Translations under genes and position numbers: made by a program
Notes under the pieces: generated by a model
The model's database searches: none
Told to the model about the DNA's origin: nothing
Seen by the model: only the letters and a program-made list of their open reading frames with translations
Shown: positions 12,475-25,127 of the stretch, one piece after another
Layout of the letters: every line of letters starts with the position of its first letter
How positions within the stretch are numbered: the first letter of the stretch is position 1
From: Verticillium longisporum
Lineage: Eukaryota > Ascomycota > Sordariomycetes > Glomerellales > Plectosphaerellaceae
Length of the DNA: 64,000 nt
Reading direction: 5' to 3'
NCBI GenBank assembly: GCA_019188255.1
Contig: JAETXT010000001.1
Coordinates: forward strand, 2,294,001 to 2,358,000

Positions 12475-15461
12475 TAAAATATAATTATCCTCGATTTAGG
12501 TAATAATATTAATATATTTAATAACCTTACTTAATTCTTAATATATATTAAGAATACTTTATTTCCTAAAATTAATATAATTAATAATTAAGCTATTAAG
12601 CCCTTTAATATCGGGAATATATTCTTCTAAGTCTAGGACCTTATAGATCATATTAAGGCTATCGATTAGATTATTTACGATACTAGATATCTCCCTAGAA
12701 GCCCTATGAACTTACTATCGCTAAGCCGTCTAAATTATTTAAGGATTAAATATAATTTCTATATTAAGTCTATAGTATATACTATTAATATTACTTAATT
12801 AATAAGGATTATTTAAGAATAGGGTATTATAATAATACTAACTCTTACCTTTATTAACCTTCCTATTAAGATTACTTATAATATAGCTATTATTATAGTA
12901 AAGTTAAAGAAAGTAATTCCTTTCTATATTATATATAAATACCTTCTTTATATTATAAAATAATATATTATCGATATTTATATAAAAGTTAATATCCTCT
13001 TTCATTATTAAGAAGTATATAACTTTAATTATAAAGCCTATCGCTTAGCTAAGAATATTAAGGTTATAAATCGCTCTATTACCTATCTATCCTTAGCCCT
13101 TAACTATAAAGTCTTTATAGATCTTATTAACTATAAGCCCTTAAATCTTAAGGATAGCTTTTATTATACCCTCTATATTATTAATTACTATAATAGCTTC
13201 TATTAGATCTACTTTATAAAGACTAAGATTAAATAGGAGACCTATTTCTATATTAAAAGGTTTATTTATTATTTTAAGGCCTTTATTAGCTTATTTATCG
13301 TTTCTATTATTTATAATAGAAGTAGCGAATTCGATAACTTTAACGTTAAGATAATACTAGCTAAGGAGGGCGCTTTATTCTATTTATCTATATTTAATAC
13401 CTTAGCTTAAAATAGCTTTATAGAATATACTAATCGTAGTATTTTAGAAGCTATTTATATTATTATTATTATAATAAGATTATTTATTAATCTATAGCTT
13501 TCTTTATATTATTAAGATTATAATAGAAATTATTAATATATTACCTATATCGTTAAACCCTTATAATAAAGCTCTTTAAGAACGTCTTATTAGCTTCTTT
13601 AGCCTTCTTAAGGAATAATAGATACCCTTTATTAATATTTACCTATATGTAGCTATATTGCTTATATATATAAAAAGGGTATTCTCCGCTCCCTATATAT
13701 TAATAAGATAAAAGTATAAGCCTAGAAGGGCTTCTTTATAGGATTCGATAGTCCTTATAATTATATCTTTAATATCTATATTCTTAAATATAATAATATT
13801 ATCCGCTATTAAGATATACCTTTCTTTAAGGGCTAATATAAAGCTACCCTTAATCTCCTTAAAAGTATCGATAAATATAAATATAATATTATCTTTATAG
13901 ATTATAATATCTCTAAATTTATTAATATCCTTTTTTATAAAGCTATTAAATAGCTTATTATTAAATACTCTAAGGCTAAGGAAATTATTAACTTAGAGCC
14001 TCCTAAGTTATATATTTAATAGGAATTTACTCCTCCTCTTAATTATAAGTTAATCCCTCTATCGATTTAGCCTTATCCCTTAGAGACTTAGATTCACGAT
14101 TCTACTATTAATTTAGAGTTAAGCTCCTCTTCTATTAACTCTATTAAAGCTAATAAATTACTTCTTATAGAGGTAGCTTTATTATATAAGGAGTCTCTAG
14201 ACCTTTTAGCGGAATATATATTATCGCCTCCTTATATTATAGCGCTTCTACCTTAGCTTCCCCATAAGTCTATATATAATGCTCTTTATATTATAAGTTA
14301 ATATATTAAAACCTATATTAACGATTTATCCTTAAGCGCTAGGACTCTATTCCTTATAGAGTAAGCTATTTATATAGATATTAATATTCTCGATACTCCG
14401 ATTAAGCCTCTCCTAGCCTATTCTATAGCCTAGGCCTACTCTATAATATCGGATATTAATATTCCGAAGACTATTAACGCTATAAAGAAGGGTCTTAATT
14501 AATATCTCTAGAAATTAGCTTTTAATAAATAAATTATTAATTTATTTAAGTATAAGACCTAGACCTTAGTAGACCCCTTTATTAGTATTAAGGTCCTGTT
14601 AGGAATATAGGTTCTCGATATAAAGACTTCCTTTTAACGATTTCGTATGAAGTAAGTAGTTTATAGTAATCGTTAATTAAGCTAATAGATTACGTAGGAC
14701 CTTTATATTATAATTACTTACTTAGTTTTAATCTATTTATTCTTCGCTTTTATTATTTATTTAGACCTTTAATTTATTATTATCGATTTTAATAATATAT
14801 TTCTTATAGCTTTTATTCTTATTAATATTTATATATTCGTTTAATAGCTTTATAGAAATAAGGATAGTATTAATAAGGTTTATTATTTTAATAACGCTTT
14901 CTATAGGTTTTATAAAGCTCCCCTTTAATAGTTTTAATTTCCATTTAAGAAGCTAAATAAACTAGGTTATACCTATATTATATGGAATCTATATCTCCTA
15001 TATAATAAGTATATTAGAGTTATCCTATTAATATATATTAATAATATTACTATTACTAGGCCTTCTATTAAGGCTATTAAAGGAGCTATCTAGATATTAA
15101 AATTAATCTACGATCTTAAAGAAATATTAATTATTAATAAGTTTCTTAATATATATTATACCTATAATACTAAGAAGGGCTTTATTTTACTATATTAATA
15201 CGAATATACTTAAAAGATACTATAATACTTTAGCCTTAATAAGGCTAATCTAGTTAAGACCCCTTAGGCCTTAGGCTCTTTACTTCCTCTTCTAGATATT
15301 ATTTTATATAACCCTTAAATATTAAAGAAATACTAAGAGATAATAAATACTTTTAATTATCTTAGCTATAATACCTACTTTAATATTAGCTTTAATATCT
15401 TAAAGCTCTATAAAGGGAATAGTAGACTAATTAATAAATACCTTATAGCTATTAAATATAT
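12475..15461 (+). pseudogene. Co-1a pol: protease, integrase, RT
   Basis: The protease active-site region (I-L-D-L/S-G/S-N, from a D-S-G type motif) lies at about 12480-12550. The pre-integrase segment Y-L-P-R-S-P-x-N-L-L-S-L-S-R-L is at about 12685-12735. Integrase core follows with a D in F-I-D-L-I (about 13110), an N-R-S/G-S-E-F block from a D-N-G-x-E-F motif (about 13315-13335) and E-x-x-N-R-S-I-L-E (about 13420-13455). RT occupies about 14570-15460, with a YVDD-type block now L-I-Y-I-N-N near 15030-15055. The protein order is copia-type. Stops are frequent. Confidence 0.85.
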
Positions 15462-15466
15462 ATTTC
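15462..15466. repeat. Left target-site duplication of Gyp-1d (atttc)
   Basis: The atttc at 15462-15466 is repeated at 23041-23045 on the other side of Gyp-1d. This shows a clean retroviral-type integration into Co-1a. Confidence 0.93.
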
Positions 15467-15663
15467 TATAAGGAGTTAGATATTAGGAACCTAACCCCTA
15501 TTTATATTATTATAGATACTTCAGCGATAAGCCCTAATTTAAAAGGAGAAGTCGAGGCTATACTCGATAGCCTCGATAAGTTAAAGTTAATATAATAGCT
15601 TATTAATTATTCGCTAATCTAATTACTTTCCCTAATCTAGGCCCTTAGCTTAACACTTTTATA
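15467..15663 (+). repeat. Gyp-1d 5' LTR
   Basis: This 197-bp LTR runs from tataagg to cttttata. A perfect 10-bp stem (15552-15561 pairing with 15567-15576, loop actcg) lies in its middle and is conserved across family LTRs. No primer-binding site can be read with confidence in the ttctttaatttctataacc that follows. Confidence 0.93.
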
Positions 15664-15699
15664 TTCTTTAATTTCTATAACCTATAATTAGATTAGGCC

Positions 15700-16780
15700 G
15701 AGTAATAAATTAATTAAGGTATATTAGAACTTAAAAGCGAACTACTTATTATAATAGATATTACTCTAAAGATAAATTAATAGGAATATTATTAGAATTA
15801 TCGAGGAATAGCTATAATAGGAAGATTATACTTAAACTAGGATCTTCTCTAGAAAACTATTATCGAAGTATTAGCGAATAAACGACCTAAACTGAACTAT
15901 AAATATAAATCCTTTAAGCCTTAATCTACGAATTCTATAAATAGAGATACGAGAATAACCTCTTAATTTAATATCTTATTAAATATACCTTTATTACGAA
16001 GAATTATAATAAATTATTTACTTATAATTATAAAATATTCGAAGAGGATATTATTATTATTTAAATTAATAATTAGCTTATTATAATCGAGGCTAGAAAC
16101 GCTTTCCGATTTAATATAAATATAGCTTAAATTATAGAATAATTAACGATAAAACTTATTTATATTTTATAGATAATATAGTAAAATTATACTTAGAACC
16201 TCGAAGCGATTTATAGAGAGGACCTTAACGAGGACGATATAAATACTTATTAAGAAGATTTCTAAAGCTTTATAAAATAGGAGTATTTATTAAAGGATTT
16301 ATAAAATTTAGCTTATTAAGAATAATTATACTCGCTCTACTTTTAAGGAAATAGAGATATCTCCTTTTTTATTTTCTTTAATCGTTAAGAGAGTATTTAC
16401 TGATTATTTAGTAAAAGCGTAGATTATAGTAAAGAATACGTTTTCGGGTATTTCTAATAATTCCTTTATTTTATAAAAGATAAATTAATAGAATATTATA
16501 TTCTTATCGAGGATATTGAAGCAGTTATTTATAAAGCTTAATAGGTATAGGATATTAATAAATTATAGAATAAATAATAGGAAAATAAAAAGCGAATTTA
16601 TTCTTAATTAGCCTAGGGCGAACCTTATAATATTACCCCTAGCTATAGGGCCTTAAAGAGAAAAGCTTTATAGGATTAATCGCTAATAAAATAAAATCGT
16701 TCCTCCTATTATAATAGAGGTATTATATTAAAGTAAGCGAGAAACCTAAACCCTTACTCTATAAGAATATTATCGAGTAG
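15700..16780 (+). pseudogene. Gyp-1d gag
   Basis: A degenerate frame between the 5' LTR and the protease. A block near 16200-16360 (Y-R-E-D-L-N-E-D-D-I-N-x-Y, then K-Q-E-Y-L-L-K-D-L) reads well and recurs in 1f and 1i. Near 16690-16780 several frames shift and I could not place a convincing zinc knuckle. The assignment rests on position and on conservation between copies, not on a recognised capsid motif. Confidence 0.6.
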
Positions 16781-16899
16781 CTAAAATACTACCCTTATAA
16801 TACTATTTAGTATATACTTCTATTATAATAAGCTAGGGTATTAAGTATAGAACTATATTTAGCCTAAATTATAAAAGCTAAAAGCTGTAATTATTAATA

Positions 16900-19800
16900 T
16901 TTAATTATTTAAGTTTAAGGGCATTTAGATAATAGAATTCTTAGAAAACGATTTAATATAGGTTCTAACCTAAAGAGTACTATATTAAAAATAATATTAA
17001 GAAAACTACGAAAATATTAGCGATTATTATATAATAGAGTAAAGAAATTAAATTCTCTATTAACTTAGATATTAATATTATTATAGATATTATTAATCCT
17101 ACCTTTATTTAGCTATTAAAGCTATAAGAAATAGAAGGAATAGAAGCTCCTAAATTATAAATATTTAATAAATAGATAATAAATAATTATAAATTATTCG
17201 CCCTTTTATTCTATTTATTAAATATATAAAATCGACCCTGATTATTATATTAGTTATTTATATATATAGAACGACTTAAAGGGTTAAAGTATATCTTTCT
17301 ATCTAATAATAATATAAATAAAGAAGGTATTTAAGTAGATATTATTACCCGATCCTTTATTTAAGGCTATATATCTAATATAGACCCTAAAGAGTTTATA
17401 AAGATAATAATCGAAGATAAAGCTAAGGCCTATATTACTTATATTACTTAAGTAATAGCTATAACGCTTAACGTAACGATTCCTATTATTAATAAGCCCT
17501 CTCTTAATAATAAATAGGTTAAGGTGCTCCTTTTAGAATTTATAGAATTTTAAAACGTATTCTCTAAAGATTTAGCGAAAGAATTATTAATATTAAAAGA
17601 TACGGAGTATTTAATAGACTTAAAAGAAGGGGCCGAACTTCTTTATAAACTAATCTATTTATTATCCTAGAAATAGTTAAAAGAGCTCTATCGCTATATA
17701 ATAGAAGGGGAAGCTATAAAGAGAATTAAGAAATTTATTAATTTTATAAAAGCTTTAATATTATTTATATTAAAGAAGGATAAGAGTTTACGCTTATATA
17801 TTAATTATTAGAGTCTAAATATAATTATTATAAAGAATTAAGACCTACTCTTTCTAATAAGCGAACTTTTAGATTATTTAATTAAAGTAAAGTACTTCTC
17901 TAAGATAGATATTTAAGATATTTATTATTATATTTATATTAAAGAGAATAATTAATAGAAAATTATATTCCGAATTTAATATAAATATTATAAATATATT
18001 ATAATATTATTTAAGCTTATAAATACCCTTACTATATTCTAAGCGTATATTTACTAAATACTCGCTAGATTATTAAACGATTTCTATATTATTTACTTAG
18101 ATAATATCTTAATTTATTCGAGAATAAGGGAAGAGTATATAGCCTATTTCTAATAAGTCCTTAAGAGATTTCGAGATTTTAAGCTTTTTATAAAATAATT
18201 AAAATACTTATTCTATTAAGATAAAATAGAATTCCTTAGGTTTATTATTTCTAAGGAAAGTATAGCTATAAACTTAAACTATATTTAAATAATCGTTAAT
18301 TAATAATCCTTTAAATCCTTTAAAGATATATAAATATTCCTAGGATTTATTAACTTCTATTAACGGTTTATTAAAAGATATTCTAAAATAATAATACCTT
18401 TATTAATATTATTAAAGGGAAGTATTATAAGGGTTAAGAAAGGATTATTTAAATAGCTATTTAAAGTATAAAAAGTATTTAAAATATTAAAGCTTACTTT
18501 TACTATTATTACGATCTTATAATATTAGGATTATATATTCGAAGGTTAAATCGAGATTAATATATTAAATAATATTATTTTAGGGATCCTTAGCTAAAAA
18601 TATAAAAGTAATTAGAGACCTATCGCCTATTATTCGCGAAAGCTTTTATTAATAGAATAGCGATAAGGGATTAAATAATAAGAACTATTTATCATAATAA
18701 AAAGCCTAGAATATTAATATTACTACTTCGAAGGTATAAATTAAGTCTTTATAGTATTAATTAACTAGTAAGCCTTTAAGGGTATTATATAAGCCCTAAT
18801 TAGAGACCTTTAAGGAAAGCTTATATAATAAATATATTAATTATCGTCTTTTAATTTCGAAATTTAATACCGACCTAGGATTATAAACCTAATTAATAGT
18901 CTCTTAAGATAATTAGATTATATAGGAGAATAGGTATTAATAAACGATATACTCCTTATATTATCTAAAAAGCTATAATTAATAGAAGACCTAGCTATAG
19001 ATATTAAGCGAATTATTATAAAGATAAAGCTAAAGGACGTTATAAATAGAGCTTATATTTAAGCTATCTAAGTAATACTATAAGGATAGAAGCTTATCCC
19101 TATATTAAGAAGATATTATAGCTTTAGGGAAAAGGGGCCCTTACCCCTTAAACGAAGGGTAATATATATTTATATTATTATAATAAATAAATTATAAAAG
19201 AAAGCTTCTTCTTAACCTTAAAGCTAAGAAGCCGAGGCTAGAAAGTTAATAGCGATTTATTAAAGGATTAGAAAAAGGTCTAAAGAATCGACGGAATCTA
19301 GGATTACTATTCTAGATTACTATATCTTATATTCTATTATAAAGGAGCTTATAAAAAACGAAATAATATTAAGGCCTACCTCTACCCTAGAATTTAAGGA
19401 CTTAATTAGAGGATTATAGGCTATTAACCTAGGATACCTTTTTTAGAAAGAGAATATAAGCCGATAAGCTAGAAGAAGGGAAAGTTATATTATAGATAGT
19501 TAAAGTACCCTCTTCTTTAAAGGATAATTAATTATCCCTATATAAGGAACGCTCTATAAGGAGCTACTTAAATAATATTATAATAACCCCTAAATAAGAT
19601 ATATAAAGGTAAATAAGACCCTTAAGCTATTAACGAGGAAATTCTATTAAGAAAATATATCTATTAATATTTACTATTATATCGCTAAATACTTAATATA
19701 TTAAAGGACTTAAATACTTTAATATAGATTATATAGAAAGCTATAATTATTATTACTTCTATCCTATCCTTTTTAAGAAATATCTTTAGACTTTATTATA

Positions 19801-20965
19801 AGCCTAAGCCCTATATTAAAGGATAATAGCCTAGAATACGACTCTATCCTTATAATCGTAAATTAATTTACGAAAACTACTTAATTCTTAGCTATATATA
19901 AGATATTAATAGCTATTAGCCTAAGTATAATCCTCTATAAAGAAATAGAGTATAAGTTTAGGAGCCTAGAGGTTATAGTAAACGATAGAGATAAACTCTT
20001 TATAAATAAATTCTAGGAGGAATTCTACTAAGAGAGAGCGATTTAGCGCTATTTCTCTATTACTTATTACCTTTAAATAGATAAGTAAATAGAGAGAACC
20101 TATTTAATATTAGAAAGATACTTTTACTATATTAGCGATTAAGTACTAAAAGAGTAGCTATATTACTTAAAAGAAATAGAGTTCTTATATAATAATAGTA
20201 TATATAGTATTATTAAAGTCTTATTACTTAAAGCCCTATATAGGTATTACCTTAAATAATTAATTATATAGTTCTAAGAAAGGATATAAAGGTCTAAGAT
20301 ATAAAGGAAAAGATCGAGAAGATTATAATTATTTATTAAATAATTAATAAAAACTAATAGCGTATAATATATACTTAAGCCTTCTATTATAATAAGAGGT
20401 ATATATTAAAAACCTTTGATATCGGGGATATTATAAAGCTCTCTATTAAGAATTTCTAATTTAAAGTAGACTAGAAGCTAATATTATAGTATATCTAGAT
20501 CTAGATTATATAATAAGTAAACGAATAAGCTTATTATATAATATTCCCTAAGACTTATTCTAGAATATATAATATTTTCTCTATCTCTTCCCTTAAATTA
20601 TAATATAATCGTTAAATCGATATTAAATAATCGGCCTACCTCCTTGAATTAAAGGATAAATAGGATAAATAGGAAATCGAAGATATTATATCCTATAAAG
20701 AGGATTAAAAGTAAAGGTTCTATTTAGTAAAATAGGCTAAATAGCTAACAGAATATAATATTTAAGAACTTAAAAGCTATTTTAAAAATATAATATAAAC
20801 TTTAAAAAGGTATTAGAAGTATTAGAAATATAAATATAAATAATAAAATAAGTAATTAAAGTCCTAAAGTAATTATTAATAAATTATTATATAAGAAAAA
20901 TAAGGAAATAAAAAATAGAACTTTAATATTAATTAAGCCTTAATAATACTATTAATATATTAATT
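16900..20965 (+). pseudogene. Gyp-1d pol: protease, RT, RNase H, integrase, chromodomain
   Basis: The frame can be followed almost without a break. The protease region is near 17045-17330, and RT begins with Y-L-I-D-L-K-E-G-A-E-L near 17605. The catalytic Y-L-D-D is now Y-L-D-N at about 18091-18120, a G-to-A change of the second Asp. RNase H shows R-P-I-A-Y-Y-S-R-K-L near 18617. Integrase has R-K-F-Y-Q-E-N near 19640, an L-D-F-I Asp block near 19789, a D-R-D-K-L-F block near 19985 and the region of the last Glu near 20085. The chromodomain spans 20678-20815. RIP stops are present throughout. The frame ends close to the convergent antisense ORF. Confidence 0.92.
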
Positions 20966-20998
20966 ATATAATATAATAGCGCTTTATAGCTATTATTA

Positions 20999-22804
20999 TT
21001 AAGATATTAACTCCCCTTTATCCTTATTTAAATAAAGGAAATATTATTTTAAATTATCTATTTTAATCGAACCTTTAATAATTAGCTTATTAATACTCTT
21101 ATTATTATTATTATTACCGTTTTCTTCGTTATTATTAATAACTTATATAATCTTCTAAAGAGTCGATTAAGTTCTCTTCGTTAAGCGGCTAAGGGCTAGG
21201 GCTAGAATAGAGCGTTTAGTTAACCCCTTTAGAGTAATAATAGCTTTAAGGGTAGGGGTTCGAGCTATTAATATTTCTTTAAGAGCTTTAGAATTATTAA
21301 TAATATAATAAAGCTCCTCTTAAGCTTTATAGATATAAGCTTTAATATCGGCTACTTTCTTCTCTTTAATAATTATAAGCTTAATAGCCTTCTCTATTAT
21401 TTTACGCTCTTCTATCTCTTTCTTCTTTATAATTATTACTTCTTTCTTAATAATAGTATTCTCCTTCTTATTTACGATAGAGGCTATAATAATATTAATA
21501 TTCTTTAAGATATAAAAGGACGATTAATTAATAAAGGTATAGCTTAGGTAATAAGCGCCTTAAAAGCGTAAATAAATAGGATTATTATTATTAAAGGTAT
21601 CTATTAATAGATCGATAAGCTTAAAGTTAATAGGAAATTTAGGATAGCTATAAACTAATTTAATAACGTTTTCGCTATTTAAAGGGTAATTATATAGATC
21701 GATATATAAATAGAATAAAATAAACTCGAGGATATTAGCCTTTTAATAATAAATAATATACTTAGGTTAGCGAATAATAATAGCTTCTTTAAAGGCCTTA
21801 TAGCTTAGAGGCTAAACCTATTAAAGAAGACTTAGTTAGTTAAGGGATATAAAATAAGGGGTTAGGAAACTTATAGATTAATAAAGCTAGAGAAATAATA
21901 ATAAACGTATCGAGGATATCTTAGCGAATAGATATTATATAATTAATTAAAGGGAACCTAAAAGTTTAAATATAACCTATAATATTATAGAAATAGCTAT
22001 TATTAATTAAATTAATAATAATTTCTAATATTTTCTTAAAATATTTAATTATTTTAATAAAGTAGGAGAGATAATAAATATATTATTTCGATAAATAATT
22101 ATATAGGGTCGTATCCTTATTAAAATATATTTATTTATAGACCTCTTATTAAATAAACTAAATAATTCTATAAAAAGGCTTAAGGATTTATAATTATTAG
22201 CTAATATAGCTAAAAGATTTAGCGAATTTATAATAAAATAGGCGCCTTTATTAAACTTATAAGTAATATATTTAATATTAGAACGTCTAGCTATATACTC
22301 GATATCTAGCTACGAGGCGAGTTTACTAAAATAGTATTTATATAAGGGGTTCCTAGCCTTAGTATTAAGAAGCTAGCGATTATAGGCCTAGGCTAATTAA
22401 GGATTATATAAATATACTTTATCGATATAAAAGGTAATATCCGATATTATAATAATTAAATAGAATAATTAAGATATCTAAGGATAAATATAGGATTAAG
22501 TAGATAAGATAGGAATATAATAAATTATAAGAATATCGATTATTAAAAGAAATTAAAGATAATAAGATCTAGGGGAGTTATAAGCATAATAGAAAGAACC
22601 TTATAAGATAAGTATAATAAACTATTATTTATAAATTAATAATAACGACTATTCTATATTATTACCTACTTCTAGGCTACTATTAATATTACTATTATTA
22701 TAATTTCCGCGATATATCTAACCTAGTTCTATATTATAGCTATATTAGGGAATAAGGCCTAAGAAGTAATATATTAAAGTACTAAGACATATTAGTGAAG
22801 GTAT
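20999..22804 (-). pseudogene. Gyp-1d antisense ORF
   Basis: The antisense frame is exactly 1806 bp, the same as in 1a and 1i, with its start codon changed to ATA by RIP and its stop TAA at 20999-21001. The start lies only 25 bp inside the purine tract. Order from the N-terminus: an N-rich segment, a long hydrophobic/basic middle, then a Lys/Glu coiled coil (about 21280-21490), a basic A-K-R-S-A segment and an Asn run. Product unknown. Confidence 0.74.
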
Positions 22805-22829
22805 TACGAGTTCTAGGGACTAGACCTCT

Positions 22830-23040
22830 ACGAGGGGAGGTGATATAAAGAGTTAGACGTTAAGAACTTAACCCCTATTTATATTATTATAGATACTTCG
22901 GCGATAAGCCCTAGTTTAAAAGGAGAAGTCGAGGCTATACTCGATAGCCTCGATAAGTTAAAGTTAATATAATAGCTTATTAATTATTCGCTGATCTAAT
23001 TACTTTCCCTAATCTAGGCCCTTAGCCTAATACCTTTATA
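22830..23040 (+). repeat. Gyp-1d polypurine tract and 3' LTR
   Basis: The purine tract acgaggggaggtga (22830-22843) is followed by the 197-bp LTR (22844-23040) and by the atttc duplication at 23041. The tract differs slightly from the usual aggaggggaggtaa. Confidence 0.93.
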
Positions 23041-23045
23041 ATTTC

Positions 23046-23560
23046 GCTATTTTAAAAGCACTTTCTTATTTAGAATTAAGTATTATAAATATATTAATAT
23101 TAAGCTCTTTATTATAAATAATACTTTATATAATAATTATTATAATTATATTTCTATAAGAGGATATATAGTCTTCTTTATTAATAGCCCTATAACCTAG
23201 AAATCGTATAAATAATAGTTTATTACTCTTAATACCTTAATAACTAAATTTATTAATCTTATTCCTATAAATATTATTCTAAATTAGATTAAAGATATTA
23301 TAATAGCTTTTAAAATATAGATTCTAAAGCCTCTTATCTTATTAATAGATAGCTAGAATACTTTAATAATTACCCTTAACCCTCTTAATATTATATATAT
23401 TTACTATATCGATATTTGATATAAATAGGTTTAGGAATATATTATTATAAACGATTTTAAGCTTCGCTATATACTTTACGCTAAAATATTTATTAATAGA
23501 CTTATAAAGGGCCTTAGCCTCGAGAAATATATAGGATTTATTCGCTAATTACGTTTTATT
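23046..23560 (+). pseudogene. Co-1a RNase H end of pol
   Basis: Co-1a pol resumes after Gyp-1d. The frame shows G-Y-I-V-F-F-I-N-S-P-I-T-x-K-S-Y-K, the copia RNase H pattern, at about 23160-23210, and later R-L-I-K-G-L-S-L-E-K near 23495-23530. The remaining 23560-23720 is the 3' untranslated part and ends in the purine tract. Confidence 0.82.
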
Positions 23561-23720
23561 AATATAAACTAAATTAGCTATTATTACTATATTAATTCTA
23601 AGCTTCTAATTAGCTAGGAAATTATATTTTTAGAGTACTAGGATTAGGATAGAGGCCTATTATAAGGTACCTATAGGTACTCTTATAGACCTAATCGCTT
23701 ATACGCCTGAGATAGTGCCT

Positions 23721-23875
23721 ATAGAGGGGTATTAGTGGTATTCGCCTAGGGCTTCTAGCGATTACCTGACACTAGGTAGCCTATGCCCTAGCACCTCCTA
23801 TAGCTTACTTATAGGTACCCTCCTACCCTAGAGAATAGCTTCCTAATATAATACCTTTCCCTTAGACCTCTAATA
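23721..23875 (+). repeat. Co-1a polypurine tract and 3' LTR
   Basis: The purine tract atagagggg (23721-23729) precedes the 146-bp LTR (23730-23875). The LTR is near-identical to the 5' LTR but ends ctaata where the other ends ctaaca, a single RIP-type change. The tacta duplication follows at 23876-23880. Confidence 0.93.
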
Positions 23876-23880
23876 TACTA

Positions 23881-24930
23881 TATAATAAGAGGAACGACTT
23901 TATTTTATTAACGATTAATCTTATAGGGCTTCTCTCTTCAAAGCCCTATATTTAGGGGTAGTATTATAGGGCTCGCCCTAAGCTAATTAAGAATAGATTT
24001 ATTTCTTATTTTCTTATTATTTATTCTATAATTTATTAATATCCTATATTTATTAAGCCTTATATATAATTACTTTAATATCTTTAATAGGAATATAATA
24101 TTCTATTAATTTATCTTTTAGAAAATAAAGGAATTATTAGAAATACTTAAAAATATATTCTTTATTTTAGTCTATATTTTTACTAAATAATTAATAGATA
24201 TTCTTTTAATAATTAAAGAAAATAAGAAAAGAGATATCTTTATTTCCTTAAAAGTAAAGCGAATATAATTATTCTTAATAAGCTAAGTTTTATAAATCTT
24301 TTAATAAATATTCTTATTTTATAAAGCTTTTAAAGTCTTTTTAATAGATATTTATATTATCTTTATTAAAGTCCTCTTTATAGATCGTTTCGAGGTTCTA
24401 AATATAATTTTATTATATTACCTATAAAATATAAATAAATTTTATTATTAATTATTCTATAATTTAAGCTATATTTATATTAAATTAGAAAACGTTTTTA
24501 GTTTTAATTATAATAAATTAATTATTAATTTAAATAATAATAATATCTTCTTTAAATATTTTATAATTATAAATATATAATTTATTATAATTATTTATAA
24601 TAAAAATATATTTAATAAAAAACTAAATTAAAAAATTATTCTTATATTTATATTTATAGAGTTTATAAATTAAAGCTTAAAGGATTTATATTTATAATTT
24701 AGCTTAAATCGTTTATTTATTAATATATCGATAATAACTTTATAAAGAAGATCTAGGTTTAAGTATAATCTTCTTATTATAATTACCCTTTAATAATTCT
24801 AATAATATTTTTATTAATTCGGTTTTAGAATAATATCTATTATAATAATTAATTTATTATTTAGTTCTAGTATACTTTAATTAATCTATTATTTAGTTTA
24901 ATTTAATTATAAATTATAGAAATTAAAGAA
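23881..24930 (-). pseudogene. Gyp-1c gag, 5' part, and leader
   Basis: Continuation of Gyp-1c on the minus strand after Co-1a. It corresponds to the gag and 5' leader region of copies 1g (34750-35798) and 1h (60036-61155). It is more AT-rich than those copies and carries no readable gag motif of its own. Confidence 0.75.
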
Positions 24931-25127
24931 TATAAAGGTAATAAGCTAAAAGCCTAGATTAAGGAAAGTAATTAGATTAGTAAATAATTAATAAGCTATT
25001 ATATTAACTTTAATTTATCGAGGCTATTAAATATAGCTTTAACTTCTCCTTTTAAACTTAAGCTTGTCGCTAAAGTATCTATAATAATATAAATAAGGGT
25101 TATATTCCTAATATCTAACTCCTTATA
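24931..25127 (-). repeat. Gyp-1c 5' LTR
   Basis: A 197-bp LTR in minus orientation. It ends directly against antisense-ORF sequence of a plus-strand Gyp-1 copy, with no target duplication matching that at 4903-4907. Confidence 0.92.

Larger units (their letters stand above)
15467..23040 (+). mobile_element. Gyp-1d, full-length chromovirus (reference copy)
   Basis: This is a complete 7574-bp plus-strand element with identical-length LTRs (15467-15663 and 22844-23040, 197 bp each) and an atttc duplication. It gives the clearest map of the family: gag (about 15700-16560), protease (about 17045-17330), RT (about 17590-18330), RNase H (about 18540-18880), integrase (about 19520-20240), chromodomain (20678-20815), antisense ORF (20999-22804, minus), purine tract (22830-22843) and 3' LTR. 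It is among the youngest insertions on the left side, since nothing is inserted in it. Confidence 0.95.
11190..23875 (+). mobile_element. Co-1a, full-length Ty1/copia element, split by Gyp-1d
   Basis: This is a complete copia-type element on the plus strand, bounded by 146-bp LTRs and a tacta target duplication (11185-11189 and 23876-23880). Without the Gyp-1d insertion it is about 5.1 kb. The order is gag, protease, integrase, RT, RNase H, which is diagnostic for Ty1/copia. A short purine tract (atagagggg, 23721-23729) precedes the 3' LTR. It is inserted in the gag region of Gyp-1c. The host sequence right of the duplication carries two extra bases (ta) compared with the same site in 1g and 1i. 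Gyp-1d interrupts it between RT and RNase H. Confidence 0.93.
4908..25127 (-). mobile_element. Gyp-1c, full-length minus-strand chromovirus, split by Co-1a
   Basis: This is a complete Gyp-1 element on the minus strand: 3' LTR 4908-5104, internal region 5105-11189 and 23881-24930, 5' LTR 24931-25127. Without the Co-1a insertion it is about 7.53 kb, some 40 bp shorter than the other complete copies. Both LTRs are 197 bp. The left flank attat (4903-4907) and the right flank atcct (25128-25132) do not match. The flanking DNA is integrase on the left and antisense ORF on the right, so the present junctions are not those of a simple insertion. Confidence 0.9.

Noticed and set aside
15664..15700. 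Primer-binding site of Gyp-1
   Set aside because: The bases after the 5' LTR differ between copies by RIP and fit no tRNA end that I can recognise. I did not call it.
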